From: Takakia lepidozioides
Lineage: Eukaryota; Streptophyta; Takakiopsida; Takakiales; Takakiaceae
Length of the DNA: 64,000 nucleotides
Direction: 5' to 3'
NCBI GenBank assembly: GCA_030704615.1
Contig: CM060734.1
Span: 6,262,001-6,326,000 of the forward strand
Part shown: positions 13,323 through 26,148 of the stretch, one piece after another
How positions within the stretch are numbered: the first letter of the stretch is position 1
Layout: every line of letters starts with the position of its first letter
Made by a program: the position numbers and the translations under genes
The notes under the pieces: generated by a model
The model's database searches: none
What the model was told of the DNA's origin: nothing
The model's input: only the letters and a program-made list of their open reading frames with translations

Positions 13323-13479
13323 AGACCCCATCACATAAATGACCTCCCTCTTCTTTGTAGCTTTTACTTCTGGTTACAAAGGAACCATAGAAATAAACAT
13401 GCCTACAATCTCAACTCTCCAAGGTCAAAAAACAAAACAAGCCGTGACAAGCAAAGGTACATCAACACTTACATCATAA

Positions 13480-13975
13480 TGTAGAGTTTTACCTTTTAGC
13501 TACACATAAGCTCTGGTAATGGAAAGACGAGGCCAATGAAGGGACCTTAAACTCCGAAATTCATGAAGCAACAAACAGGAAAGAAACTCTTATCAACCCT
13601 TTAGTGTCTACCTAGCCCATGTTTTTGGGTACCACATGTGTACAAAACCAATGGGGGCAGGTTTAGGTAATGAATTTTCTGCCATTGGCATGTCCCACGT
13701 TGGCAAGTTGTGACAAACGAAGGTACATCAACACATGTACATCAAAATGTAGAGTTTTACCTTTTAGTTTGTATATAAGCTCTGGTGACCGGAAGAAGAG
13801 GCCAGTGAAAGAACCCTCAATTCCCAAGGTCATAAAGTAACAATCGGGAAAGAATCTTATATCAAACTTTTAGTGTTTACCCACCCCTTGTTTTGGGTAA
13901 AACATGTGTACAAAACCAAAGGGGGGCAGGTATTGGGACTTAGGTAATGAAGTCTGGCAGGGGTTTACCACCTGG
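13480..13975. repeat. Diverged internal duplication in unit C (all units)
   Basis: Two adjacent segments of about 250-270 bp are related. Each starts near GTAGAGTTTTACCTTTTAG, runs through 'taagctctggt' and a 'catgtgtacaaaacca' tract, and ends near a GGGGGCAGGT stretch. They are too diverged to be recent and are retained in every unit. Confidence 0.75.
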
Positions 13976-16900
13976 TATTCAGACAAAACATCTACCAACA
14001 GCATATCAGAATTGGGTATTTCTTATGGTGCCTATAAAGAGCAAAGCCATAACCAGGAGAAACGATTTGAGCCAAAGAAATGGAACTCATTCTTATCATA
14101 AGGTATCTAAATCTGACATAAGGCATCGGCTACAAGGGACCGGCAAACAAGAGTAATGTGCATTGACCGGATCACGTATAAGGTGTACACGTCTACTCCA
14201 GCAAGCTGTCTTACCAAGGCCTAGCTCAAAATTTCAGCATTCAGAAGCCCTATAGATGTTCTGTGCTTATCTCAGGTACCTTCAAGGATGCCTTGCTCTC
14301 CATGCCCAATTAGCCAACATATTTTTGCTGGAGAAGATCTTACCTTATGAACGACTTGCTTGCTCCACACCATGGTCATGGCGGGAGAGGAGGCTGATAT
14401 CTCATGGCTTTGGCCTTCCCATTGCCTTGGGTCCATCACTTCAATCAGGAACATATTTGATAACCTTTTGTCATGCTCAGACCAAGGTGTTAGTAAATCA
14501 AACATAAAACTGAAAACAGAAGGGAGATTGGTTGATAATGTGTACAAGAACCACCAAGTACACTGGTCTAAATCAGAGAGGGAAGATACTTATGTCTTGT
14601 CGAGACATGGACAAAGACCTGACAAGGTCACTGTAAAATTAACGACAAATCAGCCTCACAACAAGGCATTGTCAACCATTCTTCATTCACAAGTCAGCTT
14701 TATGACAAATCCCAGACTTCAAAGTCAATGAAGTCTCTGGGTGGGGGGGGTGGGAAAAATTAGAGACTCAATTACCACTGTTCATAGCAGGAAACCATCG
14801 TTCAACATGCTAAAAAGTGCCATTCATGACATGCCATGTCATTCAGTCTCTATTTTTTGGTCAGCTTACATACCAAGGCATAACCACATCCACATCAGTT
14901 TGGCATGGTATCGAGTGTCCTAAAGTAACCAGCTTCTAAAAGAGGCTAAGTTTCCAATGCTTGTACATTCAAGAACACTGTCTGGTCATGAAAACAGGTA
15001 TGCCCTACATTGTAGCATGTTACCAGATCTCTTTAATATCATTGCTCCATTGCCATAGGGAACAAGAGATAGTCGCCCTAATGATTGATTGTCCACCATA
15101 CTAGGTTAAACATAGGAGCCATCAAGATCAAAGGAAAGAGGAAGAAAGGATTGTTCTCCCCCAAAGATACAGATGGCGTCGCTTCTTCAACTCGATTCCA
15201 ATCAACTTCAAGCTTTAAAATCCATGTTAAGTGAGGACCCTCACCTGGTCCCATCACATGCAATCAGAAACAGTTAAGTTAGAGACGATGTGGAACCCCG
15301 GGTGAATCGCAGGTCTCACGCTTGTTATCGTTGTACAACATGCAATACAAAGCAGGGGCAGAAAGGAAACAGAGCATATGCAAGCCAATACCTCGATGGC
15401 TTGTGGAAGAGAGGCCTGCGCCATAGCTCTCAAGACCAGCAAACAAGAATGCACAACAAAATGTACAAAGCATGCACAAAGAAAGTGAATCGCCCAAACT
15501 TAAAGAGTTGAGACACTTCCCTGAGGCCTTAAGATCGCCGCTTGTATCTTAATGATCAATGAAGGTCGCAGCAAGCAACCACAACGCAGGTAGATCGCCC
15601 GCCAAGCATTAGAGACAACCGCCACAGGGAAATTGCAGGTACTGCCGCCATTGCGCAGCCCAAGAGGGGAAGAAGGTACTGAATCTTGCCAGAACACCTA
15701 AATGCCTTAATGGCGCAGCTCCATGGCATTCAAGGGCGCCTGAATCGAGCTCCATGCGCCCCCCGCCGCCATCTCTCAGCTCCAGCCATCCCTTAAGCAC
15801 GATCGTCGTGGAGAGGGTTAGGGCAGGGAAGAGATGAAGCGCGATTTCCCGCGATTTCATCCATTCGGGATGAAATCCATCACACGGGATGAACTCTACC
15901 GCGCAGGATGAAATCTATCGTGATTTCATCCGCGTTGGATGAAATTGTCTCTCGATTTTTCATCTGTGTCATCCTCTGAGGATGACATCCATTTATGGAT
16001 GAAAAAAATTAAAGAATAGGATGGCTCCATTACGATCCCGACCTTATACCAAAAATCCGGGTAATATAAATAACCGAAATTAACCAAATTCCAAGAAGGT
16101 TAATTAGGGGTTAGGTAACGTACCACTGGTCTTAAACTATCAAGTTTTAAAAGAACCAGCCAGATCCATGGAGGGAGGGAGAGAGAGGGAGAGAGAGGGA
16201 ACCCACCAACCTGCCCCTGGTATGGCAGCTCCTTATGGAGTGAGTGTGGTATGCACTCACCCCGTAAGGGAGTGCATACCAGACCCCATCACATAAATGA
16301 CCTCCCTCTTCTTTGTAGCTTTTACTTCTGGTTACAAAGGAACCATAGAAATAAACATGCCTACAATCTCAACTCTCCAAGGTCAAAAAACAAAACAAGC
16401 CGTGACAAGCAAAGGTACATCAACACTTACATCATAATGTAGAGTTTTACCTTTTAGCTACACATAAGCTCTGGTAATGGAAAGACGAGGCCAATGAAGG
16501 GACCTTAAACTCCGAAATTCATGAAGCAACAAACAGGAAAGAAACTCTTATCAACCCTTTAGTGTCTACCTAGCCCATGTTTTTGGGTACCACATGTGTA
16601 CAAAACCAATGGGGGCAGGTTTAGGTAATGAATTTTCTGCCATTGGCATGTCCCACGTTGGCAAGTTGTGACAAACGAAGGTACATCAACACATGTACAT
16701 CAAAATGTAGAGTTTTACCTTTTAGTTTGTATATAAGCTCTGGTGACCGGAAGAAGAGGCCAGTGAAAGAACCCTCAATTCCCAAGGTCATAAAGTAACA
16801 ATCGGGAAAGAATCTTATATCAAACTTTTAGTGTTTACCCACCCCTTGTTTTGGGTAAAACATGTGTACAAAACCAAAGGGGGGCAGGTATTGGGACTTA

Positions 16901-19087
16901 GGTAATGAAGTCTGGCAGGGGTTTACCACCTGGTATTCAGACAAAACATCTACCAACAGCATATCAGAATTGGGTATTTCTTATGGTGCCTATAAAGAGC
17001 AAAGCCATAACCAGGAGAAACGATTTGAGCCAAAGAAATGGAACTCATTCTTATCATAAGGTATCTAAATCTGACATAAGGCATCGGCTACAAGGGACCG
17101 GCAAACAAGAGTAATGTGCATTGACCGGATCACGTATAAGGTGTACACGTCTACTCCAGCAAGCTGTCTTACCAAGGCCTAGCTCAAAATTTCAGCATTC
17201 AGAAGCCCTATAGATGTTCTGTGCTTATCTCAGGTACCTTCAAGGATGCCTTGCTCTCCATGCCCAATTAGCCAACATATTTTTGCTGGAGAAGATCTTA
17301 CCTTATGAACGACTTGCTTGCTCCACACCATGGTCATGGCGGGAGAGGAGGCTGATATCTCATGGCTTTGGCCTTCCCATTGCCTTGGGTCCATCACTTC
17401 AATCAAGAACATATTTGATAACCTTTTGTCATGCTCAGACCAAGGTGTTAGTAAATCAAACATAAAACTGAAAACAGAAGGGAGATTGGTTGATAATGTG
17501 TACAAGAACCACCAAGTACACTGGTCTAAATCAGAGAGGGAAGATACTTATGTCTTGTCGAGACATGGACAAAGACCTGACAAGGTCACTGTAAAATTAA
17601 CGACAAATCAGCCTCACAACAAGGCATTGTCAACCATTCTTCATTCACAAGTCAGCTTTATGACAAATCCCAGACTTCAAAGTCAATGAAGTCTCTGGGT
17701 GGGGGGGGTGGGAAAAATTAGAGACTCAATTACCACTGTTCATAGCAGGAAACCATCGTTCAACATGCTAAAAAGTGCCATTCATGACATGCCATGTCAT
17801 TCAGTCTCTATTTTTTGGTCAGCTTACATACCAAGGCATAACCACATCCACATCAGTTTGGCATGGTATCGAGTGTCCTAAAGTAACCAGCTTCTAAAAG
17901 AGGCTAAGTTTCCAATGCTTGTACATTCAAGAACACTGTCTGGTCATGAAAACAGGTATGCCCTACATTGTAGCATGTTACCAGATCTCTTTAATATCAT
18001 TGCTCCATTGCCATAGGGAACAAGAGATAGTCGCCCTAATGATTGATTGTCCACCATACTAGGTTAAACATAGGAGCCATCAAGATCAAAGGAAAGAGGA
18101 AGAAAGGATTGTTCTCCCCCAAAGATACAGATGGCGTCGCTTCTTCAACTCGATTCCAATCAACTTCAAGCTTTAAAATCCATGTTAAGTGAGGACCCTC
18201 ACCTGGTCCCATCACATGCAATCAGAAACAGTTAAGTTAGAGACGATGTGGAACCCCGGGTGAATCGCAGGTCTCACGCTTGTTATCGTTGTACAACATG
18301 CAATACAAAGCAGGGGCAGAAAGGAAACAGAGCATATGCAAGCCAATACCTCGATGGCTTGTGGAAGAGAGGCCTGCGCCATAGCTCTCAAGACCAGCAA
18401 ACAAGAATGCACAACAAAATGTACAAAGCATGCACAAAGAAAGTGAATCGCCCAAACTTAAAGAGTTGAGACACTTCCCTGAGGCCTTAAGATCGCCGCT
18501 TGTATCTTAATGATCAATGAAGGTCGCACCAAGCAACCACAACGCAGGTAGATCGCCCGCCAAGCATTAGAGACAACCGCCACAGGGAAATTGCAGGTAC
18601 TGCCGCCATTGCGCAGCCCAAGAGGGGAAGAAGGTACTGAATCTTGCCAGAACACCTAAATGCCTTAATGGCGCAGCTCCATGGCATTCAAGGGCGCCTG
18701 AATCGAGCTCCATGCGCCCCCCGCCGCCATCTCTCAGCTCCAGCCATCCCTTAAGCACGATCGTCGTGGAGAGGGTTAGGGAAGGGAAGAGATGAAGCGC
18801 GATTTCCCGCGATTTCATCCATTCGGGATGAAATCCATCACACGGGATGAACTCTACCGCGCAGGATGAAATCTATCGTGATTTCATCCGCGTTGGATGA
18901 AATTGTCTCTCGATTTTTCATCTGTGTCATCCTCTGAGGATGACATCCATTTATGGATGAAAAAAAATTAAAGAATAGGATGGCTCCATTAGGATCCCGA
19001 CCTTATACCAAAAATCCGGGTAATATAAATAACCGAAATTAACCAAATTCCAAGAAGGTTAATTAGGGGTTAGGTAACGTACCACTG

Positions 19088-19096
19088 GTCTTAAAC
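19088..19096. other. Left target-site duplication of copy R (GTCTTAAAC)
   Basis: The nine bases GTCTTAAAC immediately precede the element's terminus and recur immediately after its other end at 33,549-33,557. In an uninterrupted repeat unit this sequence occurs once, between 'ccactg' and 'tatcaag'. A 9-bp duplication is typical of the Mutator superfamily. Confidence 0.9.
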
Positions 19097-19360
19097 GAGG
19101 TTTACTATTTCATGAGCAGAAACCATGAGCCATGAGCCATGAGCCGCATGAGCCGCATGAGCGGTGAGCCGAAGTCTAAGATACGCGGATTTCATGAGCG
19201 GACTCCTCCAAATTTGGAAATGCGGCAGATTAAACAAGTATTAAAATAATAGTTTTTTATTTGACCTTGCCGTTTTTGGACGTTCCAGATCATGTAATGC
19301 GGCGAAGATATGTCGTCAGTAACAAGTCCGCTCATGGTTTTATAGATCCGCTCATGGAAA
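19097..19360 (+). repeat. Left terminal inverted repeat and subterminal CATGAGC cluster of copy R
   Basis: The terminus reads GAGGTTTACTATTTCATGAG. CATGAGC or its complement GCTCATG occurs at least eight times between 19,108 and 19,356. The first ~50 bp pair imperfectly with the right end. Repeated subterminal motifs are a common arrangement for transposase binding. Confidence 0.85.
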
Positions 19361-19947
19361 TAAGTGACCGTGCAACGGGAAATCCAGTATACCACTGCAA
19401 AAGGACGTCGCATACTGGCCTGTATAGAGTATTCCGCGGTTTTACATGCCTTAACATTGGAATGAAGCTGACCCTTTTGCCGCGATTGAACCAATGGAGT
19501 CTGCACCAATACAGTCTGCAGTACTTCACAATTCTGTCTTCTTCGGGTATTCGGCGGGAAAGGTTTGCAACTGAACTGGGAAATAGGGTGCCGCATTAGG
19601 GTTCGCACGTGCGAAATTTCGGAGCGGTTTGGTGTTGGCGAAGGCCGCCTCTGGGGGTACCTACGACGATACTTGGAAATTCGGCGCCGCATTTCCTTGT
19701 CGGAGGTCGAATGAGGAGAACAAGTTTTCGGAAAGCAGAAAAACATGAACCCTCCAACATACAAAAATACATGCACGTGGAAACAAGTGAACGATATAGT
19801 AATATCTTAGTTCGATCAAAACAGGTTACTGGTAGGCAAGACATATGTCGGACCTTTGTGTGGCCAGAGTCTGAGGTACTGGCAGCAGTACAGTTCTACT
19901 ATCCGAAAAGGATGGGCGTACCATTGTATGTGGACCGCAAGCCAAGC

Positions 19948-22900
19948 TCACTGGTCCCCTGGATCCATATTCAGAAGAGTGTGAACCTCCTGGGGGCTCA
20001 ACCCTGGTGCATGTATGAAGTGATGAGTTGTGGAATTACAACGGAGTCTCTTTAGGTACACGTAGTACAAATGCTTGCAAGGGCAGTATGATGCCCCCTT
20101 GTTCGCCATGATCTGGAAGTCGGTGCAATTGCAGGTGGGTAATTCTGAAATGGTGATGGTGTACACCTCATTGCGAACAGCTGAGCCCGCCGTGGCCATC
20201 TGATACACACGCCCGAATCCTGGTGGGGGCACTTCTGTCGAGCTCTGGATTGTACAGTTCATCCGAAGTGCATTCCCCATCCTTGTCTCGTTCACTTTTG
20301 AGGGAGGTCGCCGCCTCTTCGGTTTCCCCCAACGGTGTGTAGGATGCTTAGAGCTGTCGTGTCCCATTGTTCTTGCTCTCACAGGGGTCGGTGGTGGAGG
20401 CTGTGGAAGCGGAAATGGTTGTCTGGGCACGTCAGTGCGCTGCACCATCCGAAATCCTGCGGCGGTAAGGGCGTCGGCCTCAACCTGACTCAGATCGCTG
20501 CCTGGTTCCACCGGCCACACCGGGGGAGCCTCTGGCATTGTCTGTATGCCGTACTTGGGCTTTCCATACACGCAAGTCATAATGTCGTGCCTGCAGAACC
20601 AGAACTGGGTGGTTGTCGCCTCCGCAAACTTTGCATGGACAAATCTTCCTGTAAAAGTAGGAGCAGGGACAGCCCCATCTGGATTCCTCCTTATCATCTC
20701 TAAACAACGTTGCCGTGTATCCACACGAATTGCGGAACACCTTCCTCGAAACGACGGCTTTGTGCGAGCAATTCTCCACTGTGAGGCAGACACAGTCGTC
20801 TCCACAATGGCTTGGCCATACTGCATAACAGCGGGCGGAATCTGGGGCAAGGGAGCGGTGGGAATTTGTTGCACGAAATCCCCGGTTGAAGGCGACGGCG
20901 ATCTGGAATTTCTTGGGCTTCCACTGCTGGAAGACACATTGTGCGGCAACATGACGGGACCTCGAGGTGCTGTCCGAATGTTCCTGTCGGATCTCCAGGA
21001 ATCCTCTTCGCACCCGGGTTCCTCTTCAATCCTCCGCCTGACAGGGCGAGTCCGGACGTCCCCCTCTAGGTGTTCACCTCTGCGGTGCAGAGGCGTCCCT
21101 TTGATCTTCTCTCGCAATGCTGTCGCCCATTTCACTGGATTCTTGGACCTCGAAGCTGTTCGTACCAACAATTCCTCCCTGTCCGGCCCAAAGCCCCATT
21201 GTTTGCCGCTCAGGAACTTGTAGTACGTGGCTTGCTGCATGATTGCTCTGTCGATGTCCTCCGTTGTGGCCGTCACTACGTCCACCAGATGTGCGGCAGA
21301 AGACGCTCGCCAGGAGGAGTGGACCGATTCTGCCATATTCGTGTTCGGCATGTCCGTGTCGGAATCCAAGCACCGCTCCTAGAAGGACACAAACAACGGT
21401 GAGGGACCAATCGAAATGTCCGTAACAGAAAGACAAATGAACGAAATTGACAGCAGCCTACCTCCCGCATGTACTGTCCGAACTGTCGATACCGAAAATG
21501 CCACCACCCCAACCAGCTGTGCAATGCTCCCAGATTGGTTGTCTCCACTGCACCTGACGTGTTCCACCAAGCCTCGATGATAGCAAACTTAACCTCCGCG
21601 TCATCAAATGTGGGTGCATCCTTCCACGCCGTACAAAGGACACGGTGTTCAGCCTGGAATGAGCTAGCAACAAATTTGGTAGTGTAGTGGGATAGACTCT
21701 GCATCCAATGGAATCCACAGGATCTCTCTTTCCCCTCCATTGGAACATTGGGGTCCTCACCGTACACACGCCGCACCGCTGCCCAGTTGGCCTGAGCGTT
21801 GTCTGCCATGAATCCCCTGAAATTGGGCTCTGGCAATCCCGCCCTTGCCATCTGCTCGTTTATGCCCTCCCACAGATGCATCTCGGACTGTGTGTCCTCC
21901 CCTTTCATCTCGCAGATTGCAATCGTCATGAGCCTCTTGGAGTGATAGTCATAAACATGCGCACCCATAGTCACCCACTGATGGTTTGTAATTCGCTTGA
22001 TGTGATCAAACATCACCCAAGCATTCGACAAGTTTCCAGTTGTCATGCGAGTGACCAAGTCGACTCCACTCCCAGGCCCACACGTCGACATTTTGAAAAT
22101 GTAACAACGATCGGATTCGCTGCCTTGCCCTGGAAACCTGCTACCTTGGATGTAGTCATATCCAGTCATTCGTTTCACCTCCAGGATTGAGTACATGTCC
22201 GACCCCCTGCCGAACTCCTGCTTGCAAGATACGATGTGATTCCGCACATTCGGACTACAAACGTGCGAGACGGACTCCAAGAGGTCACGCATCTCGTCTT
22301 CGGTCAAGGGCTCTCGGTCGGAACCATCTTCAGACATGATTTTGCCAAGAGCAATCTTGTGGGCTGCCTTCAGCTGAATCTGCTTTGGTCTGGCTCCGGG
22401 GCTCAATTTCACCTCCTCTTTTATGATGTCGTGTGCTTCCTGCACAGCCTCACGCATGTTGCCTCTCGCCAAGGGGTGGCAGTGGACCCCAACGTGTATG
22501 CAAGCTCTAGTCAAGTCCGGGAGCAAATGGATTACGTAATATTGCTTGGCTCTGCACATGGACATGCACGTCGGTGGTTCTTTGCAATGTGCACACTTGA
22601 AAGAACCCGCAGGAGCTTGGCTGGAGACAATGAATGGATGATGCGTTGTGCCAGTCCAATCCGTCTCGTTTCTCCGCCCTCCTTTGGAGAGAAAGTGGAA
22701 GCAGGTGGGATTGAGGCACCTCAGCTTCCCCGCACAGAGGACATATCGTACACGAACACCATCAGCAATTTTCGTGCTACTGGTCTTCGTCACACACCAG
22801 GGGTGTCCGTCATGCTTTCGATCCATGTCTGTTAACATCCCGGAGGCTTTCTTTGACGAAGAAACAGGTGGAAACTCGAAGATGACATTGCCATCGACTT

Positions 22901-23555
22901 CGGGAGGCAGAAAAGTTACCTTTCTGACTGGGAATTTGGCATAGTCGAGAGCAGCCAGCTCGGAGCGAGAACCATCGAGGTGATGTTGTCGTAGGAGCTG
23001 CACAATGGACCGGGTTGGAGTTATGCTCGAGGGCACATGCGTAGCACCTACAGAGACGTCCATGCCGGATTTGAACGACCGTGTGGAGGACATGGGTACC
23101 TCAATGCAATCATCTTCCTCGTCGGAAATGTCGAATACGTCCACACGAGAAGCTATGGAGGGTCTTGACGGTCCAGGTCGGGAATGATTATCGTTGCATA
23201 CCTCTCTGTTGGCAGTGGCCGCCTCTCGGTTTCCGGACTCCTTTGTGGATGGTGTGGGCAGCGACTGATTCGGAAAGGGAATGGGCATTCCCACAGCTCG
23301 GTACAGGATGGTGTCTGACGGGGGAACGTGCCATTCGATTCCGCAACCTCCGTCGTTACCTAGCACGACAATGGTCTCGTCAACCTGTCCAGGAACATCC
23401 TTCCTTTCTTCTTCCAAATAAACTGTGCCCGGTTTGAGCTTGAATTTGGAACAAAGGTAAGTTTCAGTCACTCTGCAAAGTCCTCCCTCGTTTGGGATCC
23501 AGGCTCTCCCAAGTTGCGGAGGACAGCAAACTATAGCGTAGGAATTCGGAGCCAT
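19948..23555 (-). CDS. MULE-superfamily transposase (two exons)
   Basis: Transposase that would cut and rejoin the element's ends in the nucleus. Exon 1 is 23,555-21,462; an 83-bp phase-0 intron (GTAGG...CTAG) follows; exon 2 is 21,378-19,948, giving about 1,174 aa. The ATG at 23,555 (M-A-P-N-S) is chosen because the protein-like part begins there; an in-frame ATG at 23,771 would add 72 residues. In order: an acidic/Ser-rich N-terminal region; a Cys/His cluster at residues ~274-361 (C-x5-C-x4-C, C-x2-C, then TRACIHVGVHCHP) resembling the WRKY/GCM1-like finger of MULEs; a DDE core with MADNAQANW (~583-591) and CGFHW (~613-617); a Pro-rich linker; and a SWIM finger at ~1,114-1,134 (C-x-C ... 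C-x-H). The first acidic catalytic residue and the Glu cannot be fixed by eye. It is transcribed away from the palindrome array. Confidence 0.85.
21379..21461 (-). other. Intron of the transposase gene
   Basis: On the minus strand it begins GTAGGCTGC and ends CCTTCTAG. Removing it joins M-R-E to E-R-C-L-D in frame. The matching site is present in copy L near 5,067-5,150. Confidence 0.8.
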
Positions 23556-23979
23556 CGAACACCGCACGGAGTTGGCAAGTGCGAGGTTCAGTATAGCGAC
23601 AGACCAAGGCTCACAGGCACCATCTAAGTGGATCTGCGGAGTCCATCGACGATTGGAAGTCGCACATTGAAGTGGAAAGTATTGTTTCAAGCTACATGCA
23701 TGAAGGTGGGAGGTTTGATTCCATAGCCAGTGAGTAGGACAATGATGGCCGATTCGGCGACGAAATAACATCTCCTGACAGTTTCTCCTGAGGGTGGATC
23801 CAGCAGTATTCTCGGTGCAGACAGGAACGTTCGCACTGACAAGTGCCAGGACTGCTGGTTAAAACGGTCAGACAACCAAGTTGTGCTCATCAAGACTGGC
23901 CGCAATTGTGTTGTTTCGGAACAATGCAACCCATTGAGGTTCCAGATTTCCCGTCACGAGTGATTCTGTCGATTGCTGG

Positions 23980-25570
23980 TGGACGGAAATACGGCGCCGC
24001 ATTTCCGTATTGCATCTTGGTCATGCAACAGAGCGACGGAAATGCGGCACCGAGTTTCCGTCCGGGGGAAACCTTTATACTCTCCAGAACGGAAATGCGG
24101 TAACGCATTTCCATCCAGCAAGCACGGTATGTGAAGGTGGAACGGAAATGCGGTACCGCATTTCCGTTCTGATTGAGATTTATGAACAACGGGAACAGAA
24201 ATGCGGCACCGCATTTCCGTCCGAGTCGCACTTTTCGACATTCCAGAACGGGAATGCGGCGCCGCATTTCCATTTTGTATCTGATGCATGGAGCTGAGGG
24301 ATAGAAATGCTGCAGCACATTTCCGTCATTCAACAAGCACGGTATGTGAAGGTGGAACGGAAATGCGGTACCGCATTTCCGTTCTGATTGAGAATTATGA
24401 ACAACGGGAACAGAAATGCGGCACCGCATTTCCGTCAAAGTCGCACTTTTCGACATTCCATAAAGGAAATGCGGCGCCGCATTTCCATTTTGTATCTGAT
24501 GCCTGGAGCCGAGTAAGATTCCGACAGCTTCATACAGCGCAATTCCGACCGGTTGAGACATTCACACTATCCAGAACGGAAATGCGGCACCGCATTTCCG
24601 TTCTGACTGAAAATCGTGAACTATCTGAACTGAAATGCGGCACCGTATTTCCATCCGAGTCGCACCTACCATCATTCCAGAACGGAAATGCGGCACCGCA
24701 TTTCCGTTCTGACTGAAAATCGTGAACCATCGGAACTGAAATGCGGCAGCGCATTTCCATCCGAGTCGCACCTCCCAACATTCCAGAACGGAATGTATTA
24801 GATTTAAAAGGGAAATGCGGCACCGCATTTCCGTTCTGATGAAATATCCTGAAACATCGGAATTGAAATGCGGTACCGCATTTCCGTCGGAGTCCCACCA
24901 TCCGACATTCCAAAACGGAAATGCGGCACCGCATTTCCGTTTTGTATGTGAGGCATGGAGCTGTGGAACGAAAATGCGGGAAGGCATTTCCGCCAGCGTC
25001 AGACGTTAATACTCTACAGAACGGAAATGCGGTACCGCATTTCCATTCTGACTGAAAATCGTGCGCAACGGGTACAGAAATGCGGCACCGCATTTCCGTT
25101 CGAGTCGCACCTTCCGACATTCTCGAACGGAAATGCGGCGCCGCATTTCCGTTTTGTATATTCGGCCTGGAGCTGTGCTACGGAAATGTGTTGCCGCATT
25201 TCCATCCATGTGAGACCTTCAACCTTTCCAGACCGGAAATGCGACACCGCATTTCTGTCCAGGTGAGACCTCTATACTTTCCCGAACGGAAATGTGGCAC
25301 GGCATTTCCATTCATCAACTAACGTATGTGAAGTGGGAACGGAAATGCGGCGCCGCATTTCCCTTCTGAATCTCATACATGGAGCTGTGGGACGGAAATG
25401 CGGCACCGTATTTCCGTTCAACAACTAAGGTATGTGAAGGTGGAACGGAAATGCGGTGCCGCATTTTCTTCCAACAAGTACGGATGTGTAGCTTCGTGAT
25501 GGTACTTAACGGAAATGCGGCGCCGCATTCGCATTCTCGCTCCAACTCATCAGACGCTGGGACGGAAATG
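23980..25570. repeat. 28 palindromes at 53-bp centre spacing between the two divergent genes
   Basis: Consensus AAATGCGGYRCCGCATTT, mostly extended by CGG/CCG; the central dinucleotide is CG, TA, CA or TG. Centres run from 23,995.5 to 25,521.5. Of 27 intervals, 23 are exactly 53 bp; the others are 56, 113 (with a degenerate copy inside), 74 and 64. Spacers belong to about five recurring families, recognisable by 'gtcgcacct', 'tgactgaaaatcgtgaac', 'ttgtatstgakgcatggagctg', 'gtgagacct' and 'aaggtatgtgaaggtgg'. The order is partly periodic, so the array grew by duplication of multi-palindrome blocks. At 53 bp, about five helical turns, the sites face the same side of the DNA. Long ORFs across the array are repeat translations. 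Confidence 0.95.
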
Positions 25571-25574
25571 CCTT

Positions 25575-26148
25575 GAAATGTGAACACGTGGAGCAACGGA
25601 ATTGCTGCACATGTCGGCACTCTATCTGACTGAAGGGGCATGAGGCGGCGCGGCCTGACCGTTGGATAATGATGTTTGATTTTCGGACGGCGGGCGTACC
25701 CTCAACGATTCGAATTTCGTAATGACGCAAACTCCACGAGGAGACACTTTCGTCCAACCTTTCGAACCCAAGTGGTGCATCACCGCCGTTTCATCTACTT
25801 TTGTCGTGTCTCCTCAGTCACCCCTCTCGCGCCCTTTCCATCTGCACTCTTTGCCCCTTTTCCCTCTCTCTGTTCTTCTTATGCTCGAACCTGAGAGGGG
25901 GGGAGTTCGTGCACCAGACAGGAGACCTCGTCGCAAGCTCCGGAAATTATACTTCGGACGTAGGCCAATGCCGAAGGGGAGGAAGCAGATGCGTCTACAG
26001 GAGGAGATTGCCATCTCCGAGCAGCAGGCCACTCAGGCAACCCAGCCACCAGTGAGAGCTCCATGCGATCGGGCTGCGCGCAGCTGATCGAGCACCGAAC
26101 CCCCCATTTTGCTTCTGTAATTCTTAGACTGAATGCTAGGAGACTTGA
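25575..26148. other. Region between the palindrome array and the ParB/methyltransferase-like gene
   Basis: This is probably the leader/promoter side of the plus-strand gene. A possible upstream exon starts at ATG 25,968 and ends at a GTGAGA donor (26,052). The matching acceptor TAACAG (26,171-26,176) would leave the wrong phase, so I do not join it. The region is conserved in copy L but has no recognisable domain. Confidence 0.4.

Larger units (their letters stand above)
7404..19087. repeat. Tandem array 1: four direct ~2.96-kb units
   Basis: Taking the GTCTTAAAC site as phase, the units are A 7,404-10,217 (2,814 bp), B 10,218-13,170 (2,953), C 13,171-16,128 (2,958) and D 16,129-19,087 (2,959). 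B, C and D differ by a handful of bases; A has scattered small deletions. Each unit holds a (GA)n purine tract, a short perfect hairpin, a diverged internal duplication, and a cluster of GGATGAAAT motifs near the end. The ORFs are short (at most 123 aa), overlap on both strands and have no recognisable domain. No rRNA or tRNA gene was seen. A fifth, truncated unit follows copy R at 33,549. Confidence 0.95.

Noticed and set aside
7404-19087. Small ORFs repeated in every 2.96-kb unit (for example 123 and 91 codons)
   Set aside because: Overlapping ORFs on both strands, no recognisable domain, and lost in the diverged array 2; conservation among B-D reflects recent duplication only.
7404-19087. 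Ribosomal DNA or intergenic spacer array
   Set aside because: No rRNA-like sequence was seen in any unit.
23980-25570. CRISPR array (regular repeats with spacers)
   Set aside because: The repeats are perfect palindromes, spacers recur in a few families, and the context is a eukaryotic transposon with introns and no cas genes.
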